Positions 1-10,750 of a stretch of 64,000 nt of DNA are shown in pieces (position 1 is the stretch's first letter; each line of letters begins with the position of its first letter). Where the stretch lies: contig JAKOON010000104.1 in NCBI GenBank assembly GCA_022577435.1, forward strand, positions 267,780 through 331,779. Direction: 5' to 3'. This stretch comes from Embiotoca jacksoni (taxonomy: Eukaryota > Chordata > Actinopteri > Embiotocidae). The position numbers were made by a program, and so were the translations under genes. The notes under the pieces were generated by a model that saw nothing but the letters and a program-made list of their open reading frames with translations, made no database searches and was not told the DNA's origin.

Positions 1-126
1 GACTGTTCAGTGTTAGTGACAGTAAAACACCAGAAATGCCGTTTAATGTCCACGTTCTGTTTCCCAACATTGTTTTTAACTCTTATTTCCTGGTTCCTCT
101 GACTGACAGCCATCCTGGCCAATCAA

Positions 127-3100
127 ATGGAGAAGCTGCAGGACCTGAGCCAATCAGAGCTCCAGGATCTCCTGGACAACCCGAGAGGGTGGAGTCTATG
201 GCTCTGGAGTCTGACGAGGTAAAAGTGATGTTTCACTCTTCCTCCAGCCCCGCCTGCTGGTTCAGAGGAGAGTTTAATAGTTCTGCAGAGTGTCAAACTG
301 ACAGGACGATGCTGTCCCTGTGTCTGGGAGCCCGAGGCCCGGCTGGTTCTGGTTTGGTGAAGTCTCTTCCACCAACTGTTACATCAGAGCCTCTGACTGA
401 AGTGTCTCCAGTCGGTCCGGTCCTCCTGGTCTGTTGCCATCCTCCTGGTCTGTCATTCATTAAACAATTAATAATATCATAATAAATAAACAGACAGACA
501 GAGAACCCACTGCTTCTCTAAAAGTGTTTAGTCGACAGATTCCTGGAGGATGACGTTTGTCAAAATGCACAGTTGTTACTAAAGAACATAAATGTACCGA
601 AGTGAAGTGAACCAGGAATCTCCAGCCAGCTCATTGGATCAGCAGGAACTTCCTGGTCGGTTCATATGGTCCATGAGCTTCTGGTGTCTAAACACAGTTG
701 ACACTCCACAGGAAACAGCTGGAAGCTGTCAGGTGACCTGTGTCTGCACTGCCGGGAGAGATGGTAAAGGGCACCGTGAGCTCCTCGGTGTCTCAGAGGA
801 GACCCAGGACAGGTGATCACTGTCTCCAGCAGGGGTTTCATGTTCAGCTGGACGTCTACCTGCTGCTACTGACCGGTGTGTTGGAGACCTGATGCTGTCT
901 CTGTCCGCCTCAGATCCAGAACATCCAGCTGGAGAGAGAGATGGCGCTGGCATCCAACCGCAGCCTGGCTGAACAGAACCTGGACATGAAGCCTCGACTG
1001 GAGGAGCAGAAGGAGGTTCTGGTGGAGAGATACTCGCCAGCTGGAGGCAGTCCGAGGAACCTACAGACAGCACTGCTCCCTGAAAGGTAGGCGGAGGAGG
1101 AGGGGGAGGAAGAGGAAAGGGAGGAGGAGGAAGGGGAGGAGGCTCAGTGTCTGACACATGAAATTAAATCTAAGTATGTTTAATAGAGACGCGTGCAGGG
1201 TGACACATGGAAACCCCAATTTAGATTTAGATAACGAAGGAGGTAAAGACGGAGGTAACGAAGGAGGTAACGACGGAGGTAACGACGGAGGTAACGACGG
1301 AGGTAACGAAGGAGGTAACGACGGAGGTAACGAAGGAGGTAAAGACGGGAGGTAAAGACAGAGGTAACGAAGGAGGTAAAGACGGGAGGTAACGAAGGAG
1401 GTAAAGACGGAGGTAACGACGGAGGTAACGAAGGAGGTAACGAAGGAGGTAAAGACGGAGGTAACGAAGGAGGTAAAGACGGAGGTAACGAAGGAGGTAA
1501 AGACGGGAGGTAAAGACAGAGGTAAAGACGGGAGGTAACGAAGGAGGTAACGAAGGAGGTAAAGACGGAGGTAACGAAGGAGGTAAAGACGGGAGGTAAC
1601 GAAGGAGGTAACGAAGGAGGTAAAGACGGAGGTAACGAAGGAGGTAACGAAGGAGGTAAAGACGGAGGTAACGAAGGAGGTAAAGACGGGAGGTAAAGAC
1701 AGAGGTAAAGACGGGAGGTAACGAAGGAGGTAACGAAGGAGGTAAAGACGGAGGTAACGAAGGAGGTAAAGACGGGAGGTAACGAAGGAGGTAACGAAGG
1801 AGGTAAAGACAGAGGTAACGAAGGAGGGTAACGACGGAGGTAACGACGGAGGTAACGAAGGAGGTAAAGACGGGAGGTAAAGACAGAGGTAACGAAGGAG
1901 GTAAAGACGGGAGGTAACGAAGGAGGTAACGACGGAAGGTAACGACGGAGGTAACGAAGGAGGTAACGACGGAGGTAACGAAGGAGGTAAAGACGGGAGG
2001 TAAAGACAGAGGTAACGAAGGAGGTAAAGACGGGAGGTAACGAAGGAGGTAAAGACGGAGGTAACGAAGGAGGTAACGAAGGAGGTAAAGACGGGAGGTA
2101 AAGACAGAGGTAACGAAGGAGGTAACGAAGGAGGTAAAGACGGGAGGTAAAGACAGAGGTAACGAAGGAGGTAACGAAGGAGGTATCGAAGGAGGTAAAG
2201 ACGGAGGTAACGACGGAGGGTAACGACGGAGGTAACAACGACGGAGGTAAAGACGGAGGTAACGACGGAGGTAAAGACGGAGGTAACGAAGGAGGTAAAG
2301 ACGGCGGTAAAGACGGGAGGTAAAGACGGAGGTAACGACGGAGGTAACGACGGAGGTAACGACGGAGGTAAAGACGGGAGGTAACGACGGGAGGTAACGA
2401 CGGGAGGTAAAGACGGAGGTAAAGACGGAGGTAACGACGGGAGGTAACGACGGGAGGTAACGACGGGAGGTAACGACGGAGGTAACGAAGGAGGTAACGA
2501 CGGAGGTAAAGACGGAGGTAAAGACGGAGGTAAGGAAGGAGGTAACGACGGAGGTAAAGACGGAGGTAACGACGGGAGGTAACGACGGAGGTAAAGACGG
2601 AGGGTAACGACGGGAGGTAAAGACGGAGGTAAAGACAGAGGTAACGACGGGAGGTAAAGACGGAGGTAACGAAGGAGGTAAAGACGGAGGGTAACGACGG
2701 GAGGTAAAGACGGAGGTAAAGACAGAGGTAACGACGGAGGTAAAGACGGAGGTAACGAAGGAGGTAAAGACGGAGGTAAAGACGGGAGGTAAAGACGGAG
2801 GTAACGACGGGAGGTAAAGACGGAGGTAAAGACGGGAGGTAAAGACGGAGGTAACGACGGGAGGTAAAGACGGAGGTAAAGACGGAGGTAACGACGGGAG
2901 GTAAAGACGGAGGTAAAGACGGAGGTAACGAAGGAGGTAAAGACGGAGGTAAAGACGGCGGTAACGAAGGAGGTAAAGACGGAGGTAAAGACGGAGGTAA
3001 CGACGGAGGTAAAGACGGAGGTAAAGACGGGAGGTAAAGACGGAGGTAAAGACAGAGGTAAAGACGGAGGTAACGACGGGAGGTAAAGACGGAGGTAAAG

Positions 3101-6100
3101 ACGGAGGTAACGACGGGAGGTAACGACGGGAGGTAACGACGGGAGGTAACGACGGAGGTAAAGACGGGAGGTAACGACGGGAGGTAAAGACGGAGGTAAC
3201 GACGGGAGGTAAAGACGGAGGTAAAGACAGAGGTAAAGACAGAGGTAACGAAGGAGGTAAAGACGGAGGTAAAGACGGAGGTAACGAAGGAGGTAAAGAC
3301 GGAGGTAACGACGGGAGGTAAAGACGGAGGTAAAGACGGGAGGTAAAGACGGAGGTAAAGACAGAGGTAAAGACGGAGGTAAAGACGGAGGTAAAGACGG
3401 AGGTAACGACGGGAGGTAAAGACGGAGGTAAAGACGGAGGTAAAGACGGAGGTAACGACAGGAGGTAAAGACGGAGGTAACGACGGGAGGTAAAGACGGA
3501 GGTAAAGACGGAGGTAACGACGGAGGTAACGAAGGAGGTAAAGACGGAGGTAACGACGGGAGGTAAAGACGGAGGTAAAGACGGAGGTAACGACGGAGGC
3601 AAAGACGGAGGCAAAGACGGAGGTAACGACGGGAGGTAAAGACGGGAGGTAACGACGGGAGGTAAAGACGGGAGGTAAAGACGGAGGTAAAGACGGAGGT
3701 AACGACGGAGGTAAAGACGGGAGGTAAAGACGGAGGCAAAGACGGAGGTAACGACGGGAGGTAAAGACGGAGGTAACGACGGAGGTAACGACGGAGGTAA
3801 AGACGGAGGTAAAGACGGGAGGTAAAGACGGGAGGTAAAGACGGAGGTAACGACGGAGGGTAACGACGGGAGGTAAAGACGGAGGTAACGACGGAGGTAA
3901 CGACGGAGGCAAAGACGGAGGCAAAGACGGAGGTAACGACGGGAGGTAAAGACGGAGGTAAAGACGGGAGGTAAAGACGGAGGCAAAGACGGAGGCAAAG
4001 ACGGAGGTAGCGACGGGAGGTAAAGACGGAGGTAAAGACGGAGGTAAAGACGGAGGTAACGACGGAGGTAAAGACGGAGGTAACGAAGGAGGTAACGAAG
4101 GAGGTAACGACGGAGGTAAAGACGGAGGTAAAGACGGGAGGTAAAGACGGAGGTAAAGACGGAGGTAACGACGGAGGTAACGACGGGAGGTAAAGACGGA
4201 GGTAAAGACGGAGGTAACGACGGAGGTAACGAAGGAGGTAACGACGGAGGTAAAGACGGAGGTAAAGACGGGAGGTAAAGACGGAGGTAAAGACGGAGGT
4301 AAAGACGGGAGGTAAAGATGGAGGTAAAGACGGAGGTAACGACGGAGGTAAAGACGGAGGTAAAGACGGAGGTAAAGACGGGAGGTAAAGACGGAGGTAA
4401 CGACGGAGGTAACGACGGAGGTAACGACGGAGGTAACGACGGGAGGTAAAGAAGGAGGTAAAGACGGAGGTAAAGACGGAGGTAACGACGGAGGTAAAGA
4501 AGGAGGTAAAGACGGAGGTAACGACGGAGGTAAAGACGGAGGTAAAGACGGGAGGTAAAGACGGGAGGTAAAGACGGAGGTAAAGACGGGAGGTAAAGAC
4601 GGAGGTAACGACGGAGGTAACGAAGGAGGTAAAGACGGAGGTAACGAAGGAGGTAAAGACGGAGGTAACGATGGAGGTAAAGACGGAGGTAACGACGGGA
4701 GGTAAAGACGGAGGTAACGAAGGAGGTAAAGACGGAGGTAACGAAGGAGGTAAAGACGGAGGTAAAGACGGAGGTAACGATGGAGGTAACGAAGGAGGTA
4801 AAGACGGAGGTAAAGACGGAGGTAAAGACGGAGGTAACGATGGAGGTAACGAAGGAGGTAAAGACGGAGGTAACGACGGAGGTAACGACGGAGGTAACGA
4901 CGGAGGTAAAGACGGAGGTAAAGACGGAGGTAAAGACGGAGGTAAAGACGGAGGTAACGAAGGAGGTAAAGACGGAGGTAACGAAGGAGGTAAAGACGGA
5001 GGTAACGAAGGAGGTAAAGACGGAGGTAACGACGGAGGTAAAGACGGAGGTAAAGACGGAGGTAACGACGGAGGTAAAGACGGAGGTAACGACGGAGGTA
5101 ACGAAGGAGGTAAAGACGGAGGTAACGAAGGAGGTAAAGACGGAGGTAAAGACGGAGGTAAAGACGGAGGTAACGAAGGAGGTAAAGACGGAGGTAAAGA
5201 CGGGAGGTAAAGACGGAGGTAACGACGGAGGTAACGAAGGAGGTAAAGACGGAGGTAACGAAGGAGGTAAAGACGGGAGGTAAAGACGGAGGTAACGACG
5301 GAGGTAACGAAGGAGGTAAAGACGGAGGTAAAGACGGGAGGTAAAGACGGAGGTAACGACGGAGGTAACGAAGGAGGTAAAGACGGAGGTAACGAAGGAG
5401 GTAAAGACGGAGGTAACGAAGGAGGTAACGACGGAGGTAAAGACGGAGGTAACGATGGAGATAACGAAGGAGGTAAAGACGGAGGTAAAGACGGAGGTAA
5501 CGAAGGAGGTAAAGACGGAGGTAACGAAGGAGGTAAAGACGGAGGTAACGAAGGAGGTAACGACGGAGGTAAAGACGGAGGTAACGATGGAGATAACGAA
5601 GGAGGTAAAGACGGAGGTAAAGACGGAGGTAACGATGGAGGTAACGATGGAGGTAACGATGGAGGTAACGATGGAGGTAAAGACGGAGGTAAAGACGGAG
5701 GTAAAGACGGAGGTAAAGACACCCACAGAGTTGGCCGTGATAAGAAGTGCATCTGTAGCTCCACCCAGCAGTGATGTCACTCCCCTCCGAGGACGTATTT
5801 CAGCTGTGTGTCCTTTAAAGGATCCGTCTGTCCAACATGCTGCTGCTTGTCCTCAGTGGTCGTTGTCCTCCAGTCTGACTCCTGTAACGCTTCATCAAGA
5901 CTCCAGATGTTCATGTGTGAAGTCGTCATCATCCCAGCTGCTGGTTCACACCATGAAGACTGACAGTCGTATGATGTCACTTCACGTCTGAACAGGAACA
6001 GCAGCAGTGTTTCCTGATCTCTCTCTCTTTCTCTCTCTTTCTCTCTCCCCCTCCATGTTCTGTGCATGTCTCTACCCTCCTCCTCCTCCTCCTCCTCCTC

Positions 6101-7820
6101 CTCCTTCTCCTCCTCCCCAGATGGGATGTTGGGTCAGGTGTCTCCAGAGGCCTTTTTTTCAAGACTACAGACAGAGGGCGGCAAAACTGAGGTGGAGTCA
6201 GAGGTCAGTTCTCCACACTCACAAACACGCGTGACGGGTGATACACCATCATGTGACTGATGTTCACGGTAGATACGAGAACGCAGAACACAGAACACAG
6301 AACACGCAGCTCAGACCGTCTGATCAGGGAAAACAGGCGTCTGGATTTTCTTAAACCAGTTTAGACTTTAGTCTGTAGGTTAGACTGTAGTTTAGACTTT
6401 AGTGTATAGGTTAGACTGTAGTCTGTTGTTTAGACTAGTCTGTAGTTTAGTCTGCAGTTTAGACTTTAGTCTAGGTTTGACTCATCAGTTTTTTAGACTG
6501 TAGTCTGTAGGTTAGACTGTAGTTTAGACTTTAGACTGTAGTTTAGACTTTAGACTGTAGTTTAGACTTTAGACTGTAGTTTAGACTTTAGTCTGTAGGT
6601 TAGACTGTAGTTTAGACTTTAGTCTGTAAATTCGACTAGTCTGTTGTTTAGACTAGTCTGTAGGTTAGACTGTAGTTTAGACTTTAGACTAGTTTAGACT
6701 TTAATCTAGATTAGTCTGTAGTTTAGACTTTAGTCTAGGTTAGACTTTAGTTTAGACTAATCTGTTGTTTAGACTAGTCTGTTGTTTAGACTGTTGTTTA
6801 ATCTGTGGTTTAGACTGACTGTAGTTTAGACTGTAATTTAGGCTGTAGTCTGTACTTTAATCTTTAGTCTGTAGGTTAGACTGTAGTTGAGACTTTAGTT
6901 TGTAGGTTAGACGAGTCTGTTTTTTTAGACTGTAGTCTGTAGTTTGGACTGACTGTAGTTTAGTCTGTATTTTAGACTGAGTCTGGTTCATGTTCTGTAG
7001 ATTAGACTAAGTCTGGTATGTAGTCTGTAGTTTAGACTATAGTCCTTAATTTAGACTGTTGTTTAGACTAGTCTGGAGTTTAGACTAGTTCAGACTGTAG
7101 TCCTCACTGATCCTGGTGTGTCTCTGTCCACAGACTCTAGCTGATGATTTTCTGGAGGGTTCTCTGCCTCTCGACTCCTTCCTGGATCGCTTCCTGTCGC
7201 TGCGTTCACTCGCTCACAGAAGACGCGTGCGGATTGAGAAGCTGCAGGAGATCCTGCGACAGAGGAGCGAGGGCAACCCCGCCGCCATGACATCATCAGC
7301 AGGCGTCACCCAGGAGCCCTCCTCCTCGCCGTCACCGTGGAGTCAACAGACGACGACAGCAACGACCACAAATCAGCAGCAGCCGAACTCCAGACCTCCG
7401 TCCTCGTCGTGCGCGGCGTCCTCCTCCGGGCTCCCGTACAGCCCGTACCCCGCCTCCCCTCCCAACCCTCCCCCCGCCGTGGCAGTAGCCGAGTCCAACC
7501 CCCCATCACACTTCACTCCTTACCCGGGTCCTGGCTCTCCTTTCACCCCCGCAGGGAGCTACTCCACCCCCAGGCCTGCTTTCGGGCCTCCGGCTTCAGC
7601 CGCCTGCCCTTACCCGGCGCAGCCCTCCTTCCCCTCCCCTCACCCGGGCTCAGCATTCGGCCAGTACACCCCCGCCCTCCCCCAGAGCGGCCCCGTCCCC
7701 TACCCCGCCTCCTACAGCTACGGGGGCTACAGCTATCCAGCTGGGCCGTCCTACTCCAACACTCAGTCACCAACAGGGAGGCCCATCTGCAGACCAGGAG
7801 TCCCACAGCCCTTCTCCTGA
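127..7820 (+). CDS. vps37c: VPS37C-like ESCRT-I subunit, four exons, two frame breaks
   Basis: Exons seen: 127-218, 914-1086, 6121-6203 and 7134-7820, all with AG acceptors and GT donors. They sum to 1035 nt, about 344 residues (human VPS37C is about 355). ESCRT-I with TSG101, VPS28 and MVB12/UBAP1 sorts ubiquitinated cargo at endosomes; VPS37 proteins share the Mod(r) domain. Exon 1 opens with MEKLQDLSQSELQDLLDN. Exon 2 carries IQLEREMALASNRSLAEQNL, exon 3 MLGQVSPEAFFSRLQTEGG, and exon 4 ADDFLEGSLPLDSFLDRF then RVRIEKLQEILRQR. A Pro/Ser/Tyr-rich tail ends in PQPFS. The long proline-rich tail and the TMEM109 neighbour favour VPS37C over VPS37B or D. One G is missing near 182-184, so the ATG frame leaves PERVESMALESDE, and one extra C sits near 1037. 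The two shifts cancel but each would stop the protein as written. Read errors or a decayed copy are both possible; exon 4 is clean. Confidence 0.85.
219..913 (+). other. VPS37C intron 1
   Basis: Intron between the first two VPS37C coding exons, GT at 219 and AG at 912-913. I see no further exon, RNA gene or mobile element in it. Confidence 0.7.
1233..5720. repeat. 12-bp minisatellite (AA[C/A]GA[A/C]GGAGGT)n in VPS37C intron 2
   Basis: About 4.5 kb, roughly 370 copies, of a 12-bp G-rich unit. Main variants are AACGAAGGAGGT, AAAGACGGAGGT and AACGACGGAGGT, plus 13-bp copies with an extra G (GACGGGAGGT) and rarer GACAGAGGT. The array fills most of intron 2 (1087-6120). Unit types are interspersed, so each array has a readable variant code. 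Every unit supplies GGAGG, so G-quadruplex formation is possible on the + (coding) strand; that is inference. Long open frames on both strands (Ser-Leu-Pro-Pro on minus, Asn/Lys-Asp-Gly-Gly on plus) follow from the stop-free unit and are not genes. Confidence 0.95.
6020..6120 (+). repeat. CT/CTC-rich pyrimidine tract before VPS37C exon 3
   Basis: A 100-nt run of TCTCTC then TCC repeats ends in CCCCAG directly before exon 3. It doubles as an unusually long polypyrimidine tract for that acceptor. Confidence 0.7.
6350..7095. repeat. Degenerate TTTAGACTGTAG tandem repeat in VPS37C intron 3
   Basis: About 750 bp of imperfect copies of GTTTAGACTTTAGTCTGTAG-like units of about 11-22 bp, AT-rich and stop-rich in all frames. 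It fills most of intron 3 (6204-7133). Copies are much more diverged than in the 12-bp array of intron 2, suggesting an older array. Confidence 0.85.
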
Positions 7821-8087
7821 AAGCACTGCTGCTCCTCCTCCTCCTCTTCCTCGTCCTTCTCCTCTTGTCTTCTTCCTCTTCCTCCTCCTCCTCCTCCTGT
7901 CCCAGACTCAAGAGGTCTCTTGCTTTACTTCTCTATGTTGCACTACCCCTCCTCCTCCTCCTCCTTCTCCTCCTCCTCCTCCTCCTAGTCTCAGGTTGTT
8001 ACGTTGTGTTTAAGTGTTGAAACACGTTTGTCAGACCTTCATCTCTTCATTTCATGTGTGTTGCTGTTTGGCATCAGAAAGTCTTTT

Positions 8088-8196
<109 letters not shown>

Positions 8197-8431
8197 GAGG
8201 TGGAGGGTGGAGCTGTGTGTGATTTAAAACAACACTACTACATTAAAGTACGATGAGAACCAGTAGAATGTCTTCTGTCTCACACCGGAGACACTGTCAG
8301 TTGTTATATGTCATCGCCCCCCCCCCCACCCTCCTCCCACACACACACACACACACACACTTGTAACGAGGAGTCCTGAAGCTCCAGATAGGAAGAGACA
8401 GACGTGAAGGGAGGACGGAGCTGTGAACACC

Positions 8432-8552
8432 CTGTTCATATCAGACTCCTCTTCATCACCCTGTTCATATCAGACTCCTCTTCATCACCCTGTTCATATC
8501 AGACTCCTCTTCATCACCCTGTTCATATCAGACTCCTCTTCATCACCCTGTT
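8432..8552. repeat. 29-bp tandem repeat, four copies
   Basis: CTGTTCATATCAGACTCCTC starts at 8432, 8461, 8490 and 8519, spaced exactly 29 bp with almost no divergence, so the duplication is recent. Confidence 0.93.
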
Positions 8553-8630
8553 CAAGAAGCCAGAGGTCAGCGGCAGCACCTCCCACTGAGGCTGCAGTAC
8601 CACTCTCCTCCACACGGTGGCGCTTTATGC

Positions 8631-8670
<40 letters not shown>

Positions 8671-8725
8671 CTCTCTCCTTCCAGCTGCTGTGAGCATGAC
8701 GAGCTTTTCAGACGTGAATTAAGGA

Positions 8726-8872
8726 GCGTCTCCCCATGGGACGTCTTCACCCTCGTCTCCCCGTGGGACGTCTTCACCCTCGTCTCCCCGTGGGACGTCT
8801 TCACCCTCATCTTTCCGCGGGACGTCTTCGTCCTCGTCTCCCCGCGGGACGTCTTCGTCCTTGTCCCACAGA
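8726..8872. repeat. 27-bp tandem repeat, five copies
   Basis: GGGACGTCTTC recurs every 27 bp starting at 8738. The last two copies change CACCCT to GTCCT-type sequence, so there are two sub-variants. The unit length is a multiple of three, which keeps a short open frame open; no gene is inferred. Confidence 0.9.
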
Positions 8873-9103
8873 GACGGTGGTTGTAGTCTTAAAGTGTTTT
8901 AGAAGATGCACAAGGCAGATGTCCTCATGTAGTCTAGATTAATGTTTGAGAGGGGACGGCCTGTCAGAGGGACCTGCTGGTTCTGATGGTTCTGATGGTT
9001 CTGATGGTTCTGCTGATTGTTAAAAAGCCTTTTGGTTTGTTTCTCCTTTTGTGAATAATTAAACTCAAGTTGATTTGAATTAAATGCTCGAAGTCTTTCA
9101 TGG

Positions 9104-9109
9104 AATAAA
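9104..9109 (+). promoter_or_regulatory. AATAAA, candidate VPS37C poly(A) signal
   Basis: Canonical hexamer 1.28 kb after the VPS37C stop and just before the TA-rich microsatellite and Tc1 element. It is the last canonical signal before non-genic mobile DNA. Confidence 0.45.
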
Positions 9110-9147
9110 TCATCATTTATTTCTGCAGCAGGACAGCAGAGACATGT

Positions 9148-9281
9148 AGAGAGACATATTTATGTATCTATATATATAGATATCTATCTCTATATATATA
9201 TATATATATATATCTATAAATCGTTGTCCTATATATATAGATATAGATATAGATATATATATAGATATATATATATATCTA
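9148..9281. repeat. TA/GATA-rich microsatellite
   Basis: Runs of TATATA and GATATA with one short interruption (AAATCGTTGTCC). It abuts the left end of the first Tc1-like element, which fits Tc1 insertion at TA. Confidence 0.9.
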
Positions 9282-10590
9282 TACAATGCTCCAAAAAATA
9301 AAGTGAACACTTAAACAACTCAATGTAACTCCAATCAATCCCACTTCTGTGAAATCAACGTGTCCAGTTTGGATCAACACTGATTGAGGATCAGTTTCAC
9401 CTGCTGTTGTACAAATGGAACAAACAGGTGGAAATGAGGCAATTATCAAGACAACCCTATAAAGGAACGGTTCTGCAGGTGGTGACCACAGACCGTTTCT
9501 CTGTCCTCGTCCTTTCTGGATGATCGTTGGTCCCTTTTGCATTTTGCCAGTGTCTTCACCACTAGAGGGAGCATGAGGTGTCTCCAACCCACAGAAGTTG
9601 TTCAGGTAGTGCAGCTCATCCAGGATGGCACATCAATGTACACTGTGGCAAGAAGGTTTGCTGTGTCTGTCAGCACAGTGTCAAGAGGACGGAGGACATA
9701 CCGGGAGACGGGCCGGTCCACCAGGAGACGTGGAGGGGGCCGTAGGAGGACAACGACCCGGCAGCGGGACCGCTATCTGCTCCTTTGTGCAAGGAGGAGC
9801 AGGAGGAGCGCTGCCAGAGCCCTACAAAATGACCTCCAGCAGGCCACTAATGTGCATGTTTCTGCTCAAACTGTCAGAAACAGACTCCATGAGGGCGGTA
9901 CGAGGACCCGACGTCCACAAGTGGGGTCTGTGTTTACAGCCCAACACCGTGCGGGGCGACCGGACTTTACCGGAGAACACCGAGATTGGCAGCTTCTCCG
10001 TCGGCGTCCTGCGGTCTTCACGGATGAGAGCAGGTTCACACTGAGCACATGTGACAGACGTGACGGAGTCTGGAGACGCCGTGGAGAACGTTCTGCTGCC
10101 TGCAACATCCTCCAGCGGGACCGGGTCGGCGGCGGGTCAGCGATGGTCTGAGGAGGCGTTTCTTCGGAGGGCAGCGCAGCCCTCCGTGTGCTAGCCAGAG
10201 GTACCCTGACTGCCATTATGTCCCGGGATGAGATCCTCAGACCCGTTGAAGACCATCTGCTGGTGCAGTGGGCCCTCGGTTCTTCTGATGCAGGACAATG
10301 CTCGGCCTCGTGTGGCTGGAGTGTGTCAGCAGTTCCTGCACGATGAAGGCATCGATGCTCCGGACCGGCCCGCCCGTCCCCCAGACCTGAATCCAATCCA
10401 GCACATCCGAGACATCGTGTCTCGTTCCGTCCGCCGATGCCACGTCCACCGCAGACTGTCCGGGAGTGGACCGATGCTTTGATCCGGGTCTGGGAGGAGA
10501 TCCCTCAGGAGAACATCCGTGGTCTCATCAGGAGCATGCCCAGGCGTTGTAGGGAGTGATACAGGCACGTGGAGGACACACACACTACTG
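9282..10590 (+). mobile_element. Tc1-like transposon A, right end lost
   Basis: The left end is present: TA at 9282-9283 followed by CAATGCTCCAAAAAATAAAG, a terminus I recognise from a widespread fish Tc1 family. The non-coding leader runs to the transposase ATG at 9573. Similarity stops just after the ACACACTACTG of the transposase C-terminus near 10590, and no matching right inverted repeat follows, so the element is 3'-truncated. Confidence 0.85.
9573..10590 (+). pseudogene. Tc1-like transposase, inactivated
   Basis: A cut-and-paste DDE transposase of the IS630-Tc1-mariner superfamily. The ATG at 9573 opens MRCLQPTEVVQVVQLIQDG with a helix-turn-helix (VSVSTVSRGRRTYRETG) and an Arg-rich linker. 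The first catalytic Asp is in VFTDESRFTL (codon 10023). A Trp codon of the GG-S-MVWGG motif has become TGA at 10149-10151. A shift of frame follows before the second Asp in LLMQDNARP (codon 10294). The third acidic residue, expected Glu in DLNPIEHI, reads DLNPIQHI (CAG at 10399-10401). The natural stop also appears lost near 10590. Any one of these lesions is inactivating. Confidence 0.9.
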
Positions 10591-10654
10591 TATGTACTGT
10601 AATGTATGCATGCACACGATATATATAGACCTCAGTCTGGAATCAGTCACGGAT

Positions 10655-10750
10655 GTGTGTGTGTGTGTATATATATATGTGTGTGTGTATATATATATAT
10701 GCGTGTATATATATGAATATATATACATATATGTGTGTGTGTATATATAG
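10655..10750. repeat. TG/TA microsatellite between two Tc1 elements
   Basis: Alternating (GT)n and (AT)n blocks. The right edge runs directly into the truncated left terminus of Tc1-like element B. Confidence 0.9.

Noticed and set aside
1233..5720. CRISPR-like array
   Set aside because: Repeats are contiguous with no unique spacers, and the genome is eukaryotic. The same applies to all other arrays.
1061..5780. Minus-strand open frames over 1,500 codons, rich in Ser-Leu-Pro-Pro
   Set aside because: They are translations of the stop-free 12-bp repeat within a VPS37C intron; three overlapping frames are equally open and none has a conserved domain or a supported start.
9113..9310. Ile/Tyr-rich small ORF in TA repeats
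   Set aside because: TATATA/GATATA microsatellite translation.
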